Shown here one piece after another: positions 9,670-18,700 of a DNA stretch of 64,000 nucleotides. Under the pieces are notes generated by a model that ran no database searches, had not been told where the DNA came from, and was given only the letters and a program-made list of their open reading frames with translations. Position 1 is the first letter of the stretch, and every line of letters begins with the position of its first letter. The stretch is from Euglena gracilis (lineage: Eukaryota; Euglenida; Euglenophyceae; Euglenales), in NCBI GenBank assembly GCA_039621445.1, contig CP154956.1:40326553-40390552 (forward strand), written 5' to 3'. The position numbers and the translations under genes were made by a program.

Positions 9670-9999
9670 GTTGCATTACCGAATGGTGTTGTGGACGTTC
9701 ATATGGACAAATTCAAACCATACCTGTCACCGCCGGATGGGAAACCCATCCCGTGCTTGTACTTCAAGCCCCGTTCCAGATTACCTGAGACGGACGACTT
9801 TGTAGTCGATAAAATTATCGATCACAAAATCGACAAAGGTGTGCACCTTTGGAAAGTCCGCTGAAAAGGGTATGGGCCCGAGGAGGACACTTGGGAACCA
9901 GCAACCAGTTTCGTTGGGTATGTCCAGCAAGATTGGAAGCTGTGGAACAAGAAGCATAACATTGATGTTTCCATGACAAGTTTTTCAGAACGCATGGGA
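9670..9999 (+). pseudogene. Integrase C-terminus with chromodomain, interrupted
   Basis: Reading on in the pol frame past the TAG at 9667 gives an integrase tail and then a chromodomain from about 9790 to 9970: DFVVDKIIDHKI, HLWKVR, a stop, KGYGPEEDTWEP. The stop is TGA at 9862-9864, where chromodomains have the aromatic-cage Trp of VRWKGY, so a TGG to TGA change is likely. Chromodomains mark chromoviruses and steer integration towards modified histones. The two in-frame stops mean this copy cannot make the fused protein without readthrough. Confidence 0.8.
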
Positions 10000-10151
10000 A
10001 ACCCCATGTTGTTTTCGTTTCTTTTTATCATTGATTCTTATCATTCTTTCTTTCCGCAGAATTTTTTTTACCAGACAATAGTCAGCGGGTACCCTTACCA
10101 CCTCACAACCAACAACCTAACCACCCCAACGTACCAACCCCGGGCGGTATC

Positions 10152-11351
10152 ATGCTGCCCGGTGGAAGGGATCCAGGCGGAGGACCGCCTTACCACCCCA
10201 CAACTCACCCACAACCTGACCAGTATGCGTACCGATACGGTACGCAGCCACCTGCACGGACTGCGGCTCAGGGAAACCCTGAGGCCAGCAGCAGTAGCAG
10301 GATGACCCCGATGTCCGCGGAAGGCTCTCGTCGCCTCCCACCGTATGCGGGTGTGATGATCCACCGCACGGCGGAGACGATGAACCGGGTGATGCGTATG
10401 AGCGCAAACCCGGCACCAGACCACCTCACAGAGGTGTTGTGGGATGACCACTGTCGTCAAATTTTGACCATCGCGAATACCCCTCCAGCCCTGTGGTGTA
10501 TGTGCGCCCAGGCGATGATGACCGGTCTGGTGTATTACACCTACCCGGACACATCGGGATTCGCGGCGGACATTACCATGCGTGACCTCGGCGTGGAAGT
10601 CCCGCCACAGGTAGCACGGCAAGTATCACCAGTTGGCACTTACACTGCAAATTTTCGTGCTCACTCCCCCAGATTACCCGAGGAAGAGACAGGGGAAGCA
10701 CCTGTCCGGAGTGAGCACCCACGTGTGAAAGAAAGTATTTTTCGGTCCCCTGAGCGCATGCCCCGGCGGGATCATCCCGCGCAGGAGCATGTGTCTCAGT
10801 ACACCGTCTCTGGGGATTACCCCCAGGAGGCACCAGTGCCACGAGATCAGTACGTGAATCCCCCTCAACCCCACCCTACCATACCTGACCCTGTGCCAAG
10901 ACGCCACGGGGAGGGAAACCCTCCCGCGACGTCTGACAGTGCCCGGAGCGCTCGCCCGCGGGAAACCGCGGCAGCGCCTCGTGCGGCACCGGTTCCACAG
11001 GTACGGGATGAACCCGTCAACCCGTGGACTGGTCGGCCGTTCGATACCGAGGAGGAGCATCAACAGTATGAATATGCTGTGACGATCCAGAGACAAATCG
11101 CACGTCAGCCCCCTGTTTCCGCCGGACAGGGATACCCTGCCCGGGCAGAAATGACGATGGAAGAGCGCCAACAGTATGATGCTGCTGTGTCGGCTCTCAC
11201 TGGAGTCCCAGGTCCATCACGACCCAGTCAACCAGCGCGACAGCGGGATGTTGCTGTGGCGGAAGCGCCACCGGCACGACCTGACGCCGCAGCCACAGCG
11301 CCGCTCGCTGAGGTCGGAAAATCCGCCCGCGGCGATCCACGTCGACGCTGA
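10152..11351 (+). CDS. Post-pol ORF of unknown function (part 1)
   Basis: An ATG-initiated ORF of 399 codons starts about 150 bases after the chromodomain. Its N-terminal 60 residues are Gln/Pro/Tyr rich. Residues about 70-150 form the only compact-looking part (RTAETMNRVMRMSANPAPD, ALWCMCAQAMMTG). The remainder is Pro/Arg/Glu-rich and disordered-looking, with repeated EEEHQQYEYAV and EERQQYDAAV segments. I do not recognise the family. An extra ORF 3' of integrase is where some gypsy elements keep env-like or regulatory ORFs, but no signal peptide or membrane helix is seen here. It runs into a second frame at 11,176-11,736, which suggests one broken protein. Confidence 0.5.
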   Translation: MLPGGRDPGGGPPYHPTTHPQPDQYAYRYGTQPPARTAAQGNPEASSSSRMTPMSAEGSRRLPPYAGVMIHRTAETMNRVMRMSANPAPDHLTEVLWDDHCRQILTIANTPPALWCMCAQAMMTGLVYYTYPDTSGFAADITMRDLGVEVPPQVARQVSPVGTYTANFRAHSPRLPEEETGEAPVRSEHPRVKESIFRSPERMPRRDHPAQEHVSQYTVSGDYPQEAPVPRDQYVNPPQPHPTIPDPVPRRHGEGNPPATSDSARSARPRETAAAPRAAPVPQVRDEPVNPWTGRPFDTEEEHQQYEYAVTIQRQIARQPPVSAGQGYPARAEMTMEERQQYDAAVSALTGVPGPSRPSQPARQRDVAVAEAPPARPDAAATAPLAEVGKSARGDPRRR

Positions 11352-11736
11352 CGAGGAAGCTTCGCCAGCGCCAGATGTGACGGCAGAACGGGCACGTCGG
11401 GAAACCCGACCACCCCCAGTGGCACCGGTTTACTCGAATCGTGGTGACGCTGAGCAGGAATTTGCTCTGACGCCCAGCACGGAATCCGTGACTTACCCGG
11501 TATATACTGCGGAAGATGCAGAATACTGGGATTACTTGGCGACATTCGAATGGCTGTCTAACACGAAGGGTAAGAGTAAATGGAAACGCAAGGGTAAGGG
11601 GAAAGGAAAAGGCCAGGAGCAGGAGAAAGGTGGGAAAGCCCCACCTGGCAAAGGCGGAAAAGCCGCATGGCCAGCTCCAGGCAAAGGCGGAAAATCTGCC
11701 GGACCCTCAGCAGGAAAAGGCGGAAAAGCCGCCTAA
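11176..11736 (+). CDS. Post-pol ORF (part 2) with Lys/Gly-rich tail
   Basis: This frame of 186 codons overlaps the end of the previous ORF by 176 bases. It seems to carry on its composition (ERARRETRPPPVAPVYSN, then an acidic and aromatic stretch YTAEDAEYWDYLATFEWL). It ends in an extremely basic tail made of KGKGKGKG followed by three GKGGKAA/GKGGKSA repeats. A basic tail of this kind usually means nucleic-acid binding. The function of the whole is unknown. The shift between frames is probably a one- or two-base indel near 11,250-11,340. Confidence 0.45.
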   Translation: MMLLCRLSLESQVHHDPVNQRDSGMLLWRKRHRHDLTPQPQRRSLRSENPPAAIHVDADEEASPAPDVTAERARRETRPPPVAPVYSNRGDAEQEFALTPSTESVTYPVYTAEDAEYWDYLATFEWLSNTKGKSKWKRKGKGKGKGQEQEKGGKAPPGKGGKAAWPAPGKGGKSAGPSAGKGGKAA

Positions 11737-11766
11737 CCTTCGAAAACGAAGGATTATGACGTTGCC

Positions 11767-12450
11767 GTGGTATTCGATTACCTTGAGGAGATCTGTTCGA
11801 GAATCGACGACGATCTCCAGAAGTATACACGTGCAGGCAACGTGATCCACCGACCACCAGAAGCGGTTCTCCAAGTGGTGCAGGATCGTATGTACAATCA
11901 CTGCAAAAGATATTTCTACAGTGCCGAACTTCATGCGTTTGAGGGATACCCTCATTCGGATGAAGTCGTCCTGGACCGGATGTCCGGTTTCTGGGAGCTG
12001 TGGTTCTGGTTGGGATACCCCTGCCAGAATTTCGGCATTTTTACGGACAGAAACGGTCTGACGTACATCGACTGTATGAATACATGTGCCGACAACGAAA
12101 CGTTCGTAGCACAGCTGAAGGAAATCTTCACACACATGTATTCCGTCGGAGCACTGGGAATCCAGTGGAAATATTACCCCCTGCCGGAGAAACTCCAGGC
12201 GCAGGCCGCGGGAATGTTCACATGCAATCTGCAAATCCACTTGGACAGCATGTATGGCACGCTGCTCAAGGTCCTGGACGTCGACCTCGCGTACCCCCAA
12301 CGGTACAAACTGGATCTGACTTCTGGGGTTTCGGAGAACGCGGAAAACCGCCTCCGACTGCCGAGAATGCCGGCAGCCAGCCGACCAGGAGATTTCTCCT
12401 GCATCAGTGCCGGAATCCCCAGATCGGAACGCAAGACCGAAAGGTGCTGA
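11767..12450 (+). CDS. Post-pol ORF, globular unknown protein (part 3)
   Basis: This frame of 227 codons begins 30 bases after the Lys/Gly tail. Unlike its neighbours it looks globular, rich in Tyr, Phe, Trp and Cys (YNHCKRYFYSAELHAF, FWELWFWLGYPCQNFGIF, MYSVGALGIQWKYYPL). No family comes to mind. From about 12,320 the sense appears to pass into the frame that ends at 12,806, so the two belong together. It might be a capsid- or envelope-accessory protein of the element. That is only position-based inference. Confidence 0.45.
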   Translation: MVFDYLEEICSRIDDDLQKYTRAGNVIHRPPEAVLQVVQDRMYNHCKRYFYSAELHAFEGYPHSDEVVLDRMSGFWELWFWLGYPCQNFGIFTDRNGLTYIDCMNTCADNETFVAQLKEIFTHMYSVGALGIQWKYYPLPEKLQAQAAGMFTCNLQIHLDSMYGTLLKVLDVDLAYPQRYKLDLTSGVSENAENRLRLPRMPAASRPGDFSCISAGIPRSERKTERC

Positions 12451-12806
12451 AACAGCACCGGCAGAAAATATTTCTGCTGCAACAATACTGGCACAGGGCG
12501 TGGGTTACCTACGTCCTGGAGGTTTATATCTATTTCCAGGAATACATGACCACTGATGTGGATATCCACAGGAAGTGGCTACCTCGGGGATACACAGAGG
12601 TGGACGCCAGGCCGAATGACCCAGACCGACGCAGGATGAACCTGCGGCCGGACTGGAAGGAGGCCGAAATCGGTCTCCGGGAGCACCTCGACACCCAGTT
12701 CGGGAATATCCTGAACTGGGAGGACTTCGAGGCCTTTTACGCAGCACGCGAAGTAAGTCAGCCTCGCTATGCCCTGCTGTTACCTGCTTTCCTGGAACTG
12801 ACATGA
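12444..12806 (+). CDS. Post-pol ORF (part 4), continuation in another frame
   Basis: The frame ending with TGA at 12,804-12,806 is open from about 12,000, but reads like protein only from about 12,440: LKQHRQKIFLLQQYWHRAW, YVLEVYIYFQEYM, RKWLPRGYTEVDARPND, LREHLDTQFGNILNWEDF. It is charged and helical in character and probably forms the C-terminal half of the protein that starts at 11,767, separated by a frameshift. The region has several perfect stem-loops (for example 12,443-12,459, 12,461-12,477 and 12,694-12,720). The function is unknown. Confidence 0.4.
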   Translation: MLKQHRQKIFLLQQYWHRAWVTYVLEVYIYFQEYMTTDVDIHRKWLPRGYTEVDARPNDPDRRRMNLRPDWKEAEIGLREHLDTQFGNILNWEDFEAFYAAREVSQPRYALLLPAFLELT

Positions 12807-13073
12807 GAATATGGCATGGGCTAGAACCATCGGTCGCAGTGGGAAGACCTCTGCTTGCTCAACGAGGACGAGCCAGAACCTCTCCCCGGAAGCTGGGTAA
12901 GAGCGTCATGACCGCCCCCGTAGCCCAACTATGACAGGAGTGAAAGTATAAGCTTTTACCGCCTGGCAGATGCACAAGGGTCCTACAGGAGCGGAAAAGA
13001 TCCGCGTTCCGCAGCTCAACTACGGACAACCGGATCCCCTCCGGAAGCGGAGGAGGAGGAGGAAGCGGTCCCC

Positions 13074-13559
13074 ATGGCCGAGGATGAACCTCAGCCAGCG
13101 GAACCTCCGGCACGGGAAACCCGTAGCCCATCTGTAGTGATGCTGGACACTGTGGCAGAAACTGCCCAGCGTCCAGGATCGCCCGCAGGTGAAATGACAC
13201 CTGTACCACTGTCACCAACCTCACTAAGTACGACAGGCGTACCGACCCCTACGCGGGAAAACCTGCCGGAGACGGTGCCCCACACGCCTGAGGTATTACG
13301 CCTCAAGCTCCCTGTTTCCGGGGAAACCCCGTCGACAGAGGAGCCAGCGGAGGAGCCCACTTCAGGTGAAGGACCTGAGCGGCGCACCTCGCTGGGCGGA
13401 CGCGTACTTGGTGGTTTGCGGTCACTGATCGCAGTTGTCACTCCACGTGGCACTGCGGCCAGTTCTTCCACAGCTGCGGTGGAAACCGCCCAGCCGGCGG
13501 AAGAAACACCTGACACTGCAGCCATGGTGAAGGATGAACCTCCCCCAATGGGGGTGTAA
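13074..13559 (+). CDS. Pro/Glu/Thr-rich post-pol ORF leading into repeat copy 2
   Basis: An ATG-initiated frame of 161 codons encodes a low-complexity acidic, Pro/Thr-rich product. It crosses the start of the 1.78-kb repeat at 13,514 without a break and ends at TAA 13,557-13,559. The same frame reopens at once and continues to 14,780. The ORF thus passes from unique sequence into the repeat, which is odd if the repeat is an LTR. No recognisable domain is present. About 270 bases upstream (12,807-13,073) hold no supported gene. Confidence 0.4.
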   Translation: MAEDEPQPAEPPARETRSPSVVMLDTVAETAQRPGSPAGEMTPVPLSPTSLSTTGVPTPTRENLPETVPHTPEVLRLKLPVSGETPSTEEPAEEPTSGEGPERRTSLGGRVLGGLRSLIAVVTPRGTAASSSTAAVETAQPAEETPDTAAMVKDEPPPMGV

Positions 13560-15291
13560 CCGCCAGTGTCGGAAGCGACACGGACGGAAGGCGAACAGAC
13601 AGCAATGGCAATGGAGACAGCACTCACCGTGCCAGTACAGGATGAACCTGTTCCAGCACCAGCAGTGCCATCAGAGTCACGGGATGAACCCGCACCTCAG
13701 GGTACAGCCACAATCACTGCACAGAAGCGTCAAGGCACACGGACACCGGCGCCTGAAAAACAGGCTGAGCGGACGTCCATGCCTCCACCACAGGCTCAAC
13801 CAGCGCGAGGTGCGCCGGCCACGCCTGCACCCACACCGTCCCCCACGGCTACCCCTGGGAAACCCACGGGTGCCGCGAAGGAACGTGTAGGGCGACCCTC
13901 AGCTCGGGAAACCCCTGCTGAAGGTCAACGACGCTCGGTGTCGGGGAAAAGACCCCCGTCCCAAGCGTCACCACGCACCTGGGCGAGCAAGCGCGACGGC
14001 GACAGGCGGCCATCAGACACTCCGGAAACCGGAATCCCGAAGGCCCCGGCCAAATCAAAGCCGGGCGCCGCACCTTGCAAACCCACACCGAAATCTGGTG
14101 ACCAGCACCCACCGAAAGGCGGTGGTGGTGTTGGCAGCCAGGGTGCTGCATCCTCTTCTCGGGATCAACCTCGGGACAAGGATTCACGCACGTCGCGTCA
14201 TCCGGCTATGGGAAAACCACACAGCCGAAACCTCAGCCAAAGGGGCAGGGAAAATCCCGCGCCTCCACAGCTGAGACACCCTCGGAAGACGAAGTTATTA
14301 TCGACTGGAACGCCTTTATTGTTGCAAGGGGGTAATGAACCCTCTTCATCATCATTGTCATTGATTGTGCGGGATGTGGGTGGCAAAATGCCTACCTCCA
14401 TCCCGGTTCCCCCATCATTGATGCGGCGAGGGGATGAGCCCCTTGCCCAAGCCCATTTGGATCACAAGGATAATGGGGATGAACCCCGTTTGCCTTTACA
14501 CTTGGTTAGCCATGAACAAAGTGAGGGGTATTTGCCCTTTGCTCTGTTTACACCCAAAAGATCCCCGGTGGAAGCACCGGTGGGCCTTTTGGAGTGCAAC
14601 TCGGTGGAAACACCGTGTTTTTTCCAACCCCCCCCCTCAATTACCACCCCCCACACCATTTCGCGCATTGCCGGGATTACCCGCGGAAACTGCGGGTTTC
14701 CCGGCTTTGCCAAGGAATCCAGATATGCGTCTGGTGGTGCCGTAAATCTCTGGTGCCGTTTCCATTGTGGAGGACTATGATGAGGATTTGAGGGATAACC
14801 ACACCCCCGGTGATGTTTACCGAATTCTCGGTCAACTCCCAGCGGATCACCCGCTGAGCGAACAAATTTTGCATGTCCACCAACGCGTTGCGGAATGCGC
14901 AACCATGCTCAACAAAGTGTTGCAGTTTGATGAGGACAATCAAAGGGTTGTCAACACCAAACTGGAATATTGTTGGAATTATTTGCAGAAATCGGCAAAT
15001 ATTGCCAACACAATTTTGAAACTGCGGGGAAAGACCTTCAGCATTTTCGAGAAAGTGTTGACAGTATTTTGCGCATCCAACTTCCACAAAATTTCCAACA
15101 AATCAGTGAAACACTGCATGAAGCAGAAACGCGGAACGATTCCAAGTTTCTGCATGTGCAAGATGGTATGAGCCATCTTTTCGCCAAAGTGGAATCCTGT
15201 TCAACAATGTTACTGCACTTGCAGCAACAGTTACACGCGCAAAATGCCACCCCCAAAATGCCGGAAATCGGTAACTTTGTTGCGGTTGAAC
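13514..15291 (+). repeat. Long direct repeat, copy 2
   Basis: Partner of 157-1935 (offset 13,357 over most of its length), nearly identical. The copies part company at the same point, after GTTGCGGTTGAAC. Copy 1 goes on into gypsy gag, while copy 2 enters a different gag family at about 15,300. Copy 2 therefore ends at a junction rather than at a recognisable element end. Confidence 0.7.
13566..14780 (+). CDS. Pro/Ser/Thr-rich ORF of unknown function (copy 2)
   Basis: The second copy of the 404-codon ORF at 209 differs from it by only a handful of residues (for example Ser to Pro near residue 73 and Ser to Ile near residue 156). Here it follows directly, in frame after one TAA, from the ORF at 13,074. 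The near identity of a 1.2-kb low-complexity coding region in both copies argues for a young duplication, or for the copying that keeps LTRs alike. Confidence 0.4.
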   Translation: MSEATRTEGEQTAMAMETALTVPVQDEPVPAPAVPSESRDEPAPQGTATITAQKRQGTRTPAPEKQAERTSMPPPQAQPARGAPATPAPTPSPTATPGKPTGAAKERVGRPSARETPAEGQRRSVSGKRPPSQASPRTWASKRDGDRRPSDTPETGIPKAPAKSKPGAAPCKPTPKSGDQHPPKGGGGVGSQGAASSSRDQPRDKDSRTSRHPAMGKPHSRNLSQRGRENPAPPQLRHPRKTKLLSTGTPLLLQGGNEPSSSSLSLIVRDVGGKMPTSIPVPPSLMRRGDEPLAQAHLDHKDNGDEPRLPLHLVSHEQSEGYLPFALFTPKRSPVEAPVGLLECNSVETPCFFQPPPSITTPHTISRIAGITRGNCGFPGFAKESRYASGGAVNLWCRFHCGGL

Positions 15292-15572
15292 ATTTTACCT
15301 TTTTGGCTGGTGTACGAGAAAAGGGAATTGTCCTCCTCACACAATTTTCAGCCACCCCTGTGGAAATGGAGATGGAATGGGGAAACAAAGATCCTTGGGA
15401 GGAACGTGCAAGGAGGAGAGTGCACAAAATAATCCAGTTTGAGGTGCTTGGCGAAGAATTGTTTCAGTTTCCCTGGGCAAAGTTGGAAAAAACTTCAGAT
15501 CCTCCAGATTGGAAAATGGAAACCGCTTTGGTCAAAGTGATCAAAATTCAGCGGGATTACAGTCCAATTTAA
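14767..15572 (+). pseudogene. Chimeric gag: gypsy coiled coil fused in frame to another gag
   Basis: The frame 14,767-15,171 gives the start of the gypsy coiled-coil Gag (EDYDEDLRDN, PLSEQILHVHQRVAE), intact here where copy 1 has an indel. The continuation is in the frame 14,970-15,572. That frame crosses the 15,291/15,300 junction without a stop and enters the unrelated gag block (TFLAGVREKGIVLLTQ). This is a real fusion ORF at the DNA level. Whether it was ever expressed is unknown. Confidence 0.5.
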
Positions 15573-16048
15573 CTTTGGACAACAGCGCCAAAAGGCAAGA
15601 ACTTTTTGACGAGAAATTACCAGTTTTGGGTTTGGAAAACTCAAATCAAACGCCGTTTCAGGCAGTTTTGCTGAATATTAAAGGATTTGTGGAATTTTCA
15701 ACTTTGGTGATTGGGATTGAACGAAGCTTTTCCCAATTGGAGGGTCACATAATTTTCAAACGGACACGATCCCAGTTTTTTGCGGAAGGGGGTCAACGTG
15801 GACAGTTTTTTCCCCCTGCCCAGACCACTGGCCGCAAATTTTGTTTTCACACCCCGGGAAGGGAGACCCCCAGCGTCGCTGTGGTGGCGGTGTCTGGGGG
15901 CCCACTCCCCCGCACCGCTGTGGTGGCGGTGCTGGGGGGCCCAGCAGCACCAATCACAACGACATCAACCCCAAGACCAAGCTATGGGTTGGGAGCACGG
16001 TTGGGACCTGAAATGACGAGAGGGCCGGGTTGGGACGAAGAGAGGTGA
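15509..16048 (+). pseudogene. Gag-like fragment, N-terminal helical part
   Basis: A frame of 179 codons with a helical, Gln/Leu/Glu-rich start (GLQSNLTLDNSAKRQELFDE, IERSFSQLEGHIIFKRT) is followed by a Gly/Pro/Val-rich linker containing two copies of a VAVVAVxGGP motif encoded by a short direct repeat (about 15,876-15,940). A related frame is at 24,759-25,343. It has the makeup of an LTR-element Gag N-terminus. No catalytic domain is seen. Confidence 0.45.
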
Positions 16049-16060
16049 GCGAGTTGGTTT

Positions 16061-16561
16061 TTGGAAATTTTCCTTTTCTCCCCCCCAGTTGCTCCCTCCC
16101 TAGTCAACCTAGGCCCAGAGGTAGGGGGAGCAACAGTTTTTACCCCCATCACTCCGCTGTTTGTTTCCCCCAGAATGGTGGACATTTCTTCTGTTTGTTT
16201 GGAAGTAACAACCTCACAAACAATACCCTGTTTGTTTGCCCCCCAGCTAAACGTGTTGGAATTTCCCGTTGAAACACATAAAAAAATTCCATCTGTGATG
16301 GCCCTGGTGCAGGTGTGGCTCACAGGTGGGGGGGCAGGGGTAGGGATGATGGGGGAATGCACCGTTTTTGTTTGCAAAGTTCCAATTTTTCTTTGTATCC
16401 CGTTTAGGGACATGGTGGAAAATGAGGCAAAAGTCAACAGATTTTCAGGTCACAGGCCTGAATTTTTTTTTTTTCGTTGGTGGAATTTTACACCAAAACT
16501 GTCCAGAGTTTCAACAACGTTTTTTGGGATGATTGGAAACATTTTGAGACAGAATTTTTGA
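16061..16561 (+). pseudogene. Gag-like fragment, beta-rich middle part
   Basis: A frame of 166 codons (FSPPVAPSLVNLGPEVGGA, TVFTPITPLFVSP, VFVCKVPIFLCI) is also found at 25,132-25,518. The sense then moves to another frame at 16,477 (EFYTKTVQSFNNVFWDDWK), a helical segment. A T/C-rich homopolymer near 16,464 probably caused the shift. I do not recognise the domain. It is shared by both copies of the block, so it was once coding. Confidence 0.45.
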
Positions 16562-16737
16562 CGATTCAGAAATTTGTCAAATCTCATGCGGACACCTGTC
16601 GTGTGCTAAGAGCGCCAAATAAATTATCAATTGGAAGAAGAGGAAGTCATCAATCAACTAAAACTATCCAGAAGAGGACGCTCGTGCAGAACCTCAAATC
16701 AGAAGTTGTTGAAGAATCTGAAAGATTTCAGTGAAAG

Positions 16738-17956
16738 ATGCAATTTCCAGGACGAACAGTGCTTGAGAACTTCAAGAGGGAGCAGCAGAGGCAACAACAG
16801 CTGGACAACCTGACGGCGCGGGTCGACTGTGGCGAACCGTGGCTGCCCCTTCCCCAAAAGAAATTTCCCCAAAAGAAACTTCCACAACACAATCCCTCCA
16901 AAGTGATGTCCGCGGACCCTGGCAGACAGTGGTCAGAAGACCCCGCAAGGGGCAGAAGCAACCACCAGCATGCCACTACGGCCATTGGAACCAGGGCCAT
17001 GGGTGCCTACATTCCACAGCACAATGTACATCAAAGCGGGGCTATGGCAAGCAAAACCGCTCAGGCCATGAAGGCAACAAAGGCCATGACGGCACAATCG
17101 GCCATGAAGGCATCTGCATTTACAAATGTCGCTGGAACAAAGGCCAAGGTGGCCACCAGCACCAAGGCCCCACAGGACGTGGCAGGGGCAGAAAAGGTCC
17201 GACACAACATCACCACCATTTCTCAATCACACCACCCCTCAGGGGTCAGGGGTGGGGTCCCAAGAAGCCCTCAATATTTACAATGGGCATGGCGACCCAG
17301 TAACGAAACAGGCCATTGGGGCCTTTCAACTTATCATCAAGGCCACTGGGGACAGAAATATCAACAAGAAGATCAACAATTACAACAAGACCACAGGGGG
17401 GGGTCCTTCACAGAAGCTAAGCCCCCCAGAAGCTAAGGGGCATCCCTGCAAGGGCTTTGTATTTAAGTTGACAGCCCCTGCCCAGCCCCAGGAGGAAGAT
17501 GGCCCGCCAAGGGCCAGCCAGGAGGAAAAGGAAGGGGGAGGTTCCCGACCAGCAACTTATTCCTATTCCATCAACAAGGGGGGGACCCACAGAGGCCACG
17601 CTATGGTATGGCTACCAACCACATCAACATCAAGAAGGTCAGGTAGGCAAAACAGGGGCAGTAAGACCTATGGTATGGAAACCACCAACAAGATCCTTCA
17701 GAGAGAGTGTGAGCAGAGAGGAGAGAGAATTCATGCACATCCCCCCCAGGAAAACTTTCTTTTTCCAAGGGCTCAAGCCCTAGGGTCTCTAGGGGCTGTG
17801 AAATGTCCAACAAACCCCACCCAGCCCCCAGAAAATCATCTAGTTGGGAAAATACATTCCATGGAAGAAAACTGGGGAGACACCCCGCTGTACAAGAGAC
17901 TTCAGAAAAGTCTGAAATGGTGGACAAAAATGCCCGCCAAGCAAAATGTCAATTGA
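16738..17956 (+). pseudogene. Gag-like region of DIRS-type element, copy 1
   Basis: The overlapping frames 16,738-17,436 and 17,126-17,956 appear to be one broken ORF. Part of it is His/Gly/Gln rich (for example GHEGNKGHDGTIGHEG in a third frame), encoded by GGCCATGAAGGCA-like units. The later part, rich in Pro, Arg and Gln, reappears in copy 2 near 20,950-21,500 and leads into the reverse transcriptase. No zinc knuckle is clear. The assignment as Gag rests on position upstream of RT. Confidence 0.45.
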
Positions 17957-17959
17957 TAA

Positions 17960-18700
17960 AAAATGTAATTCAACCCCCCTGGGTAAATCCCCCAAAATTG
18001 TCCACCCACCCAAAACCCAGAGCCAACTTGGACCTGAACCAGGCAGAAAAAATTCTGCTGGATTACGAAAAAACTGGATCAGTAAAACGGGTTTGGGATT
18101 CAGAAACCCAGCATTTGATCCCGTGGTATTTAATTTCAAAACCAGAAGGGGGAACAACCAAATGGAGAATTATTAGCGCCTGCAGGGAAATAAATCAGCA
18201 GTTTTAAGAGAAAACTTTCAAGCTGGATCATATCCAACACATTTTTCCAGTTTTGGAAAAAGGCCACCGGGCAGCAAAAATAGACCTAAAGGATGCCTAT
18301 TTTCATCTTCCGTTAAGTCCAGGCCTAAGGCCATTTTTAAGGCATCAGGTAGGGGGGCAGCCCTTGGCATTTCAAACAGGCTTCTTTGGGCTAAATGGAA
18401 TGCCCCAAATTCTCATGTCAGTAATGAAAACTTTCGAAAAGCTGTGGAGAAAAAGGGGCATCCAGGTGCGTATTTACCTTGACGACATTCTACTGGTGGC
18501 CCCAACCCAAAATATTTTGCAAAATAACCTGAACACAGTCGTCAAAGATTTGCTGAATTCAGGGTTCAAAATGAATGTAAAAAAGTCCACCCTGCAGCCC
18601 ACACAAGTGGTAACCCATCTGGGGTTTCAACTAAACTTCCAGGAAGGAAAGTTGCAGGTGCCTCCTCAGAAAGTCAAAACCATAATAAAGGAACTGGGAA
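17960..18700 (+). pseudogene. Reverse transcriptase of DIRS-type element, copy 1
   Basis: An N-terminal RT segment (HLIPWYLISKPEGGTTKWRI) ends at a TAA (18,205-18,207). The core follows in the frame from 18,253: AAKIDLKDAYFHLPLSPG, then VGGQPLAFQTGFFGLNGMPQ, then IYLDDILLVAP. The catalytic YLDD is at 18,475-18,486. The IDLKDAYFH...FLRHQVG pattern is that of the DIRS/Ngaro branch of tyrosine-recombinase retrotransposons. A stop and a frame change make this copy inactive. Confidence 0.85.

Larger units (their letters stand above)
15300..16606 (+). repeat. 1.3-kb gag-family block, copy 1
   Basis: This block is repeated at 24,371-25,675 with scattered substitutions. Both copies encode pieces of the same Gag-like N-terminal region, and copy 2 sits in the interior of the outer LTR element. 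Copy 1 is therefore an orphan fragment of that family, joined to the gypsy repeat on its left and to the tyrosine-recombinase retroelement on its right. Confidence 0.75.

Noticed and set aside
2504-9864. A genetic code reading TGA as Trp
   Set aside because: TAG and TAA also interrupt these ORFs, frameshifts are common, and the host PDE exons use TGG for Trp. Decay explains the stops.
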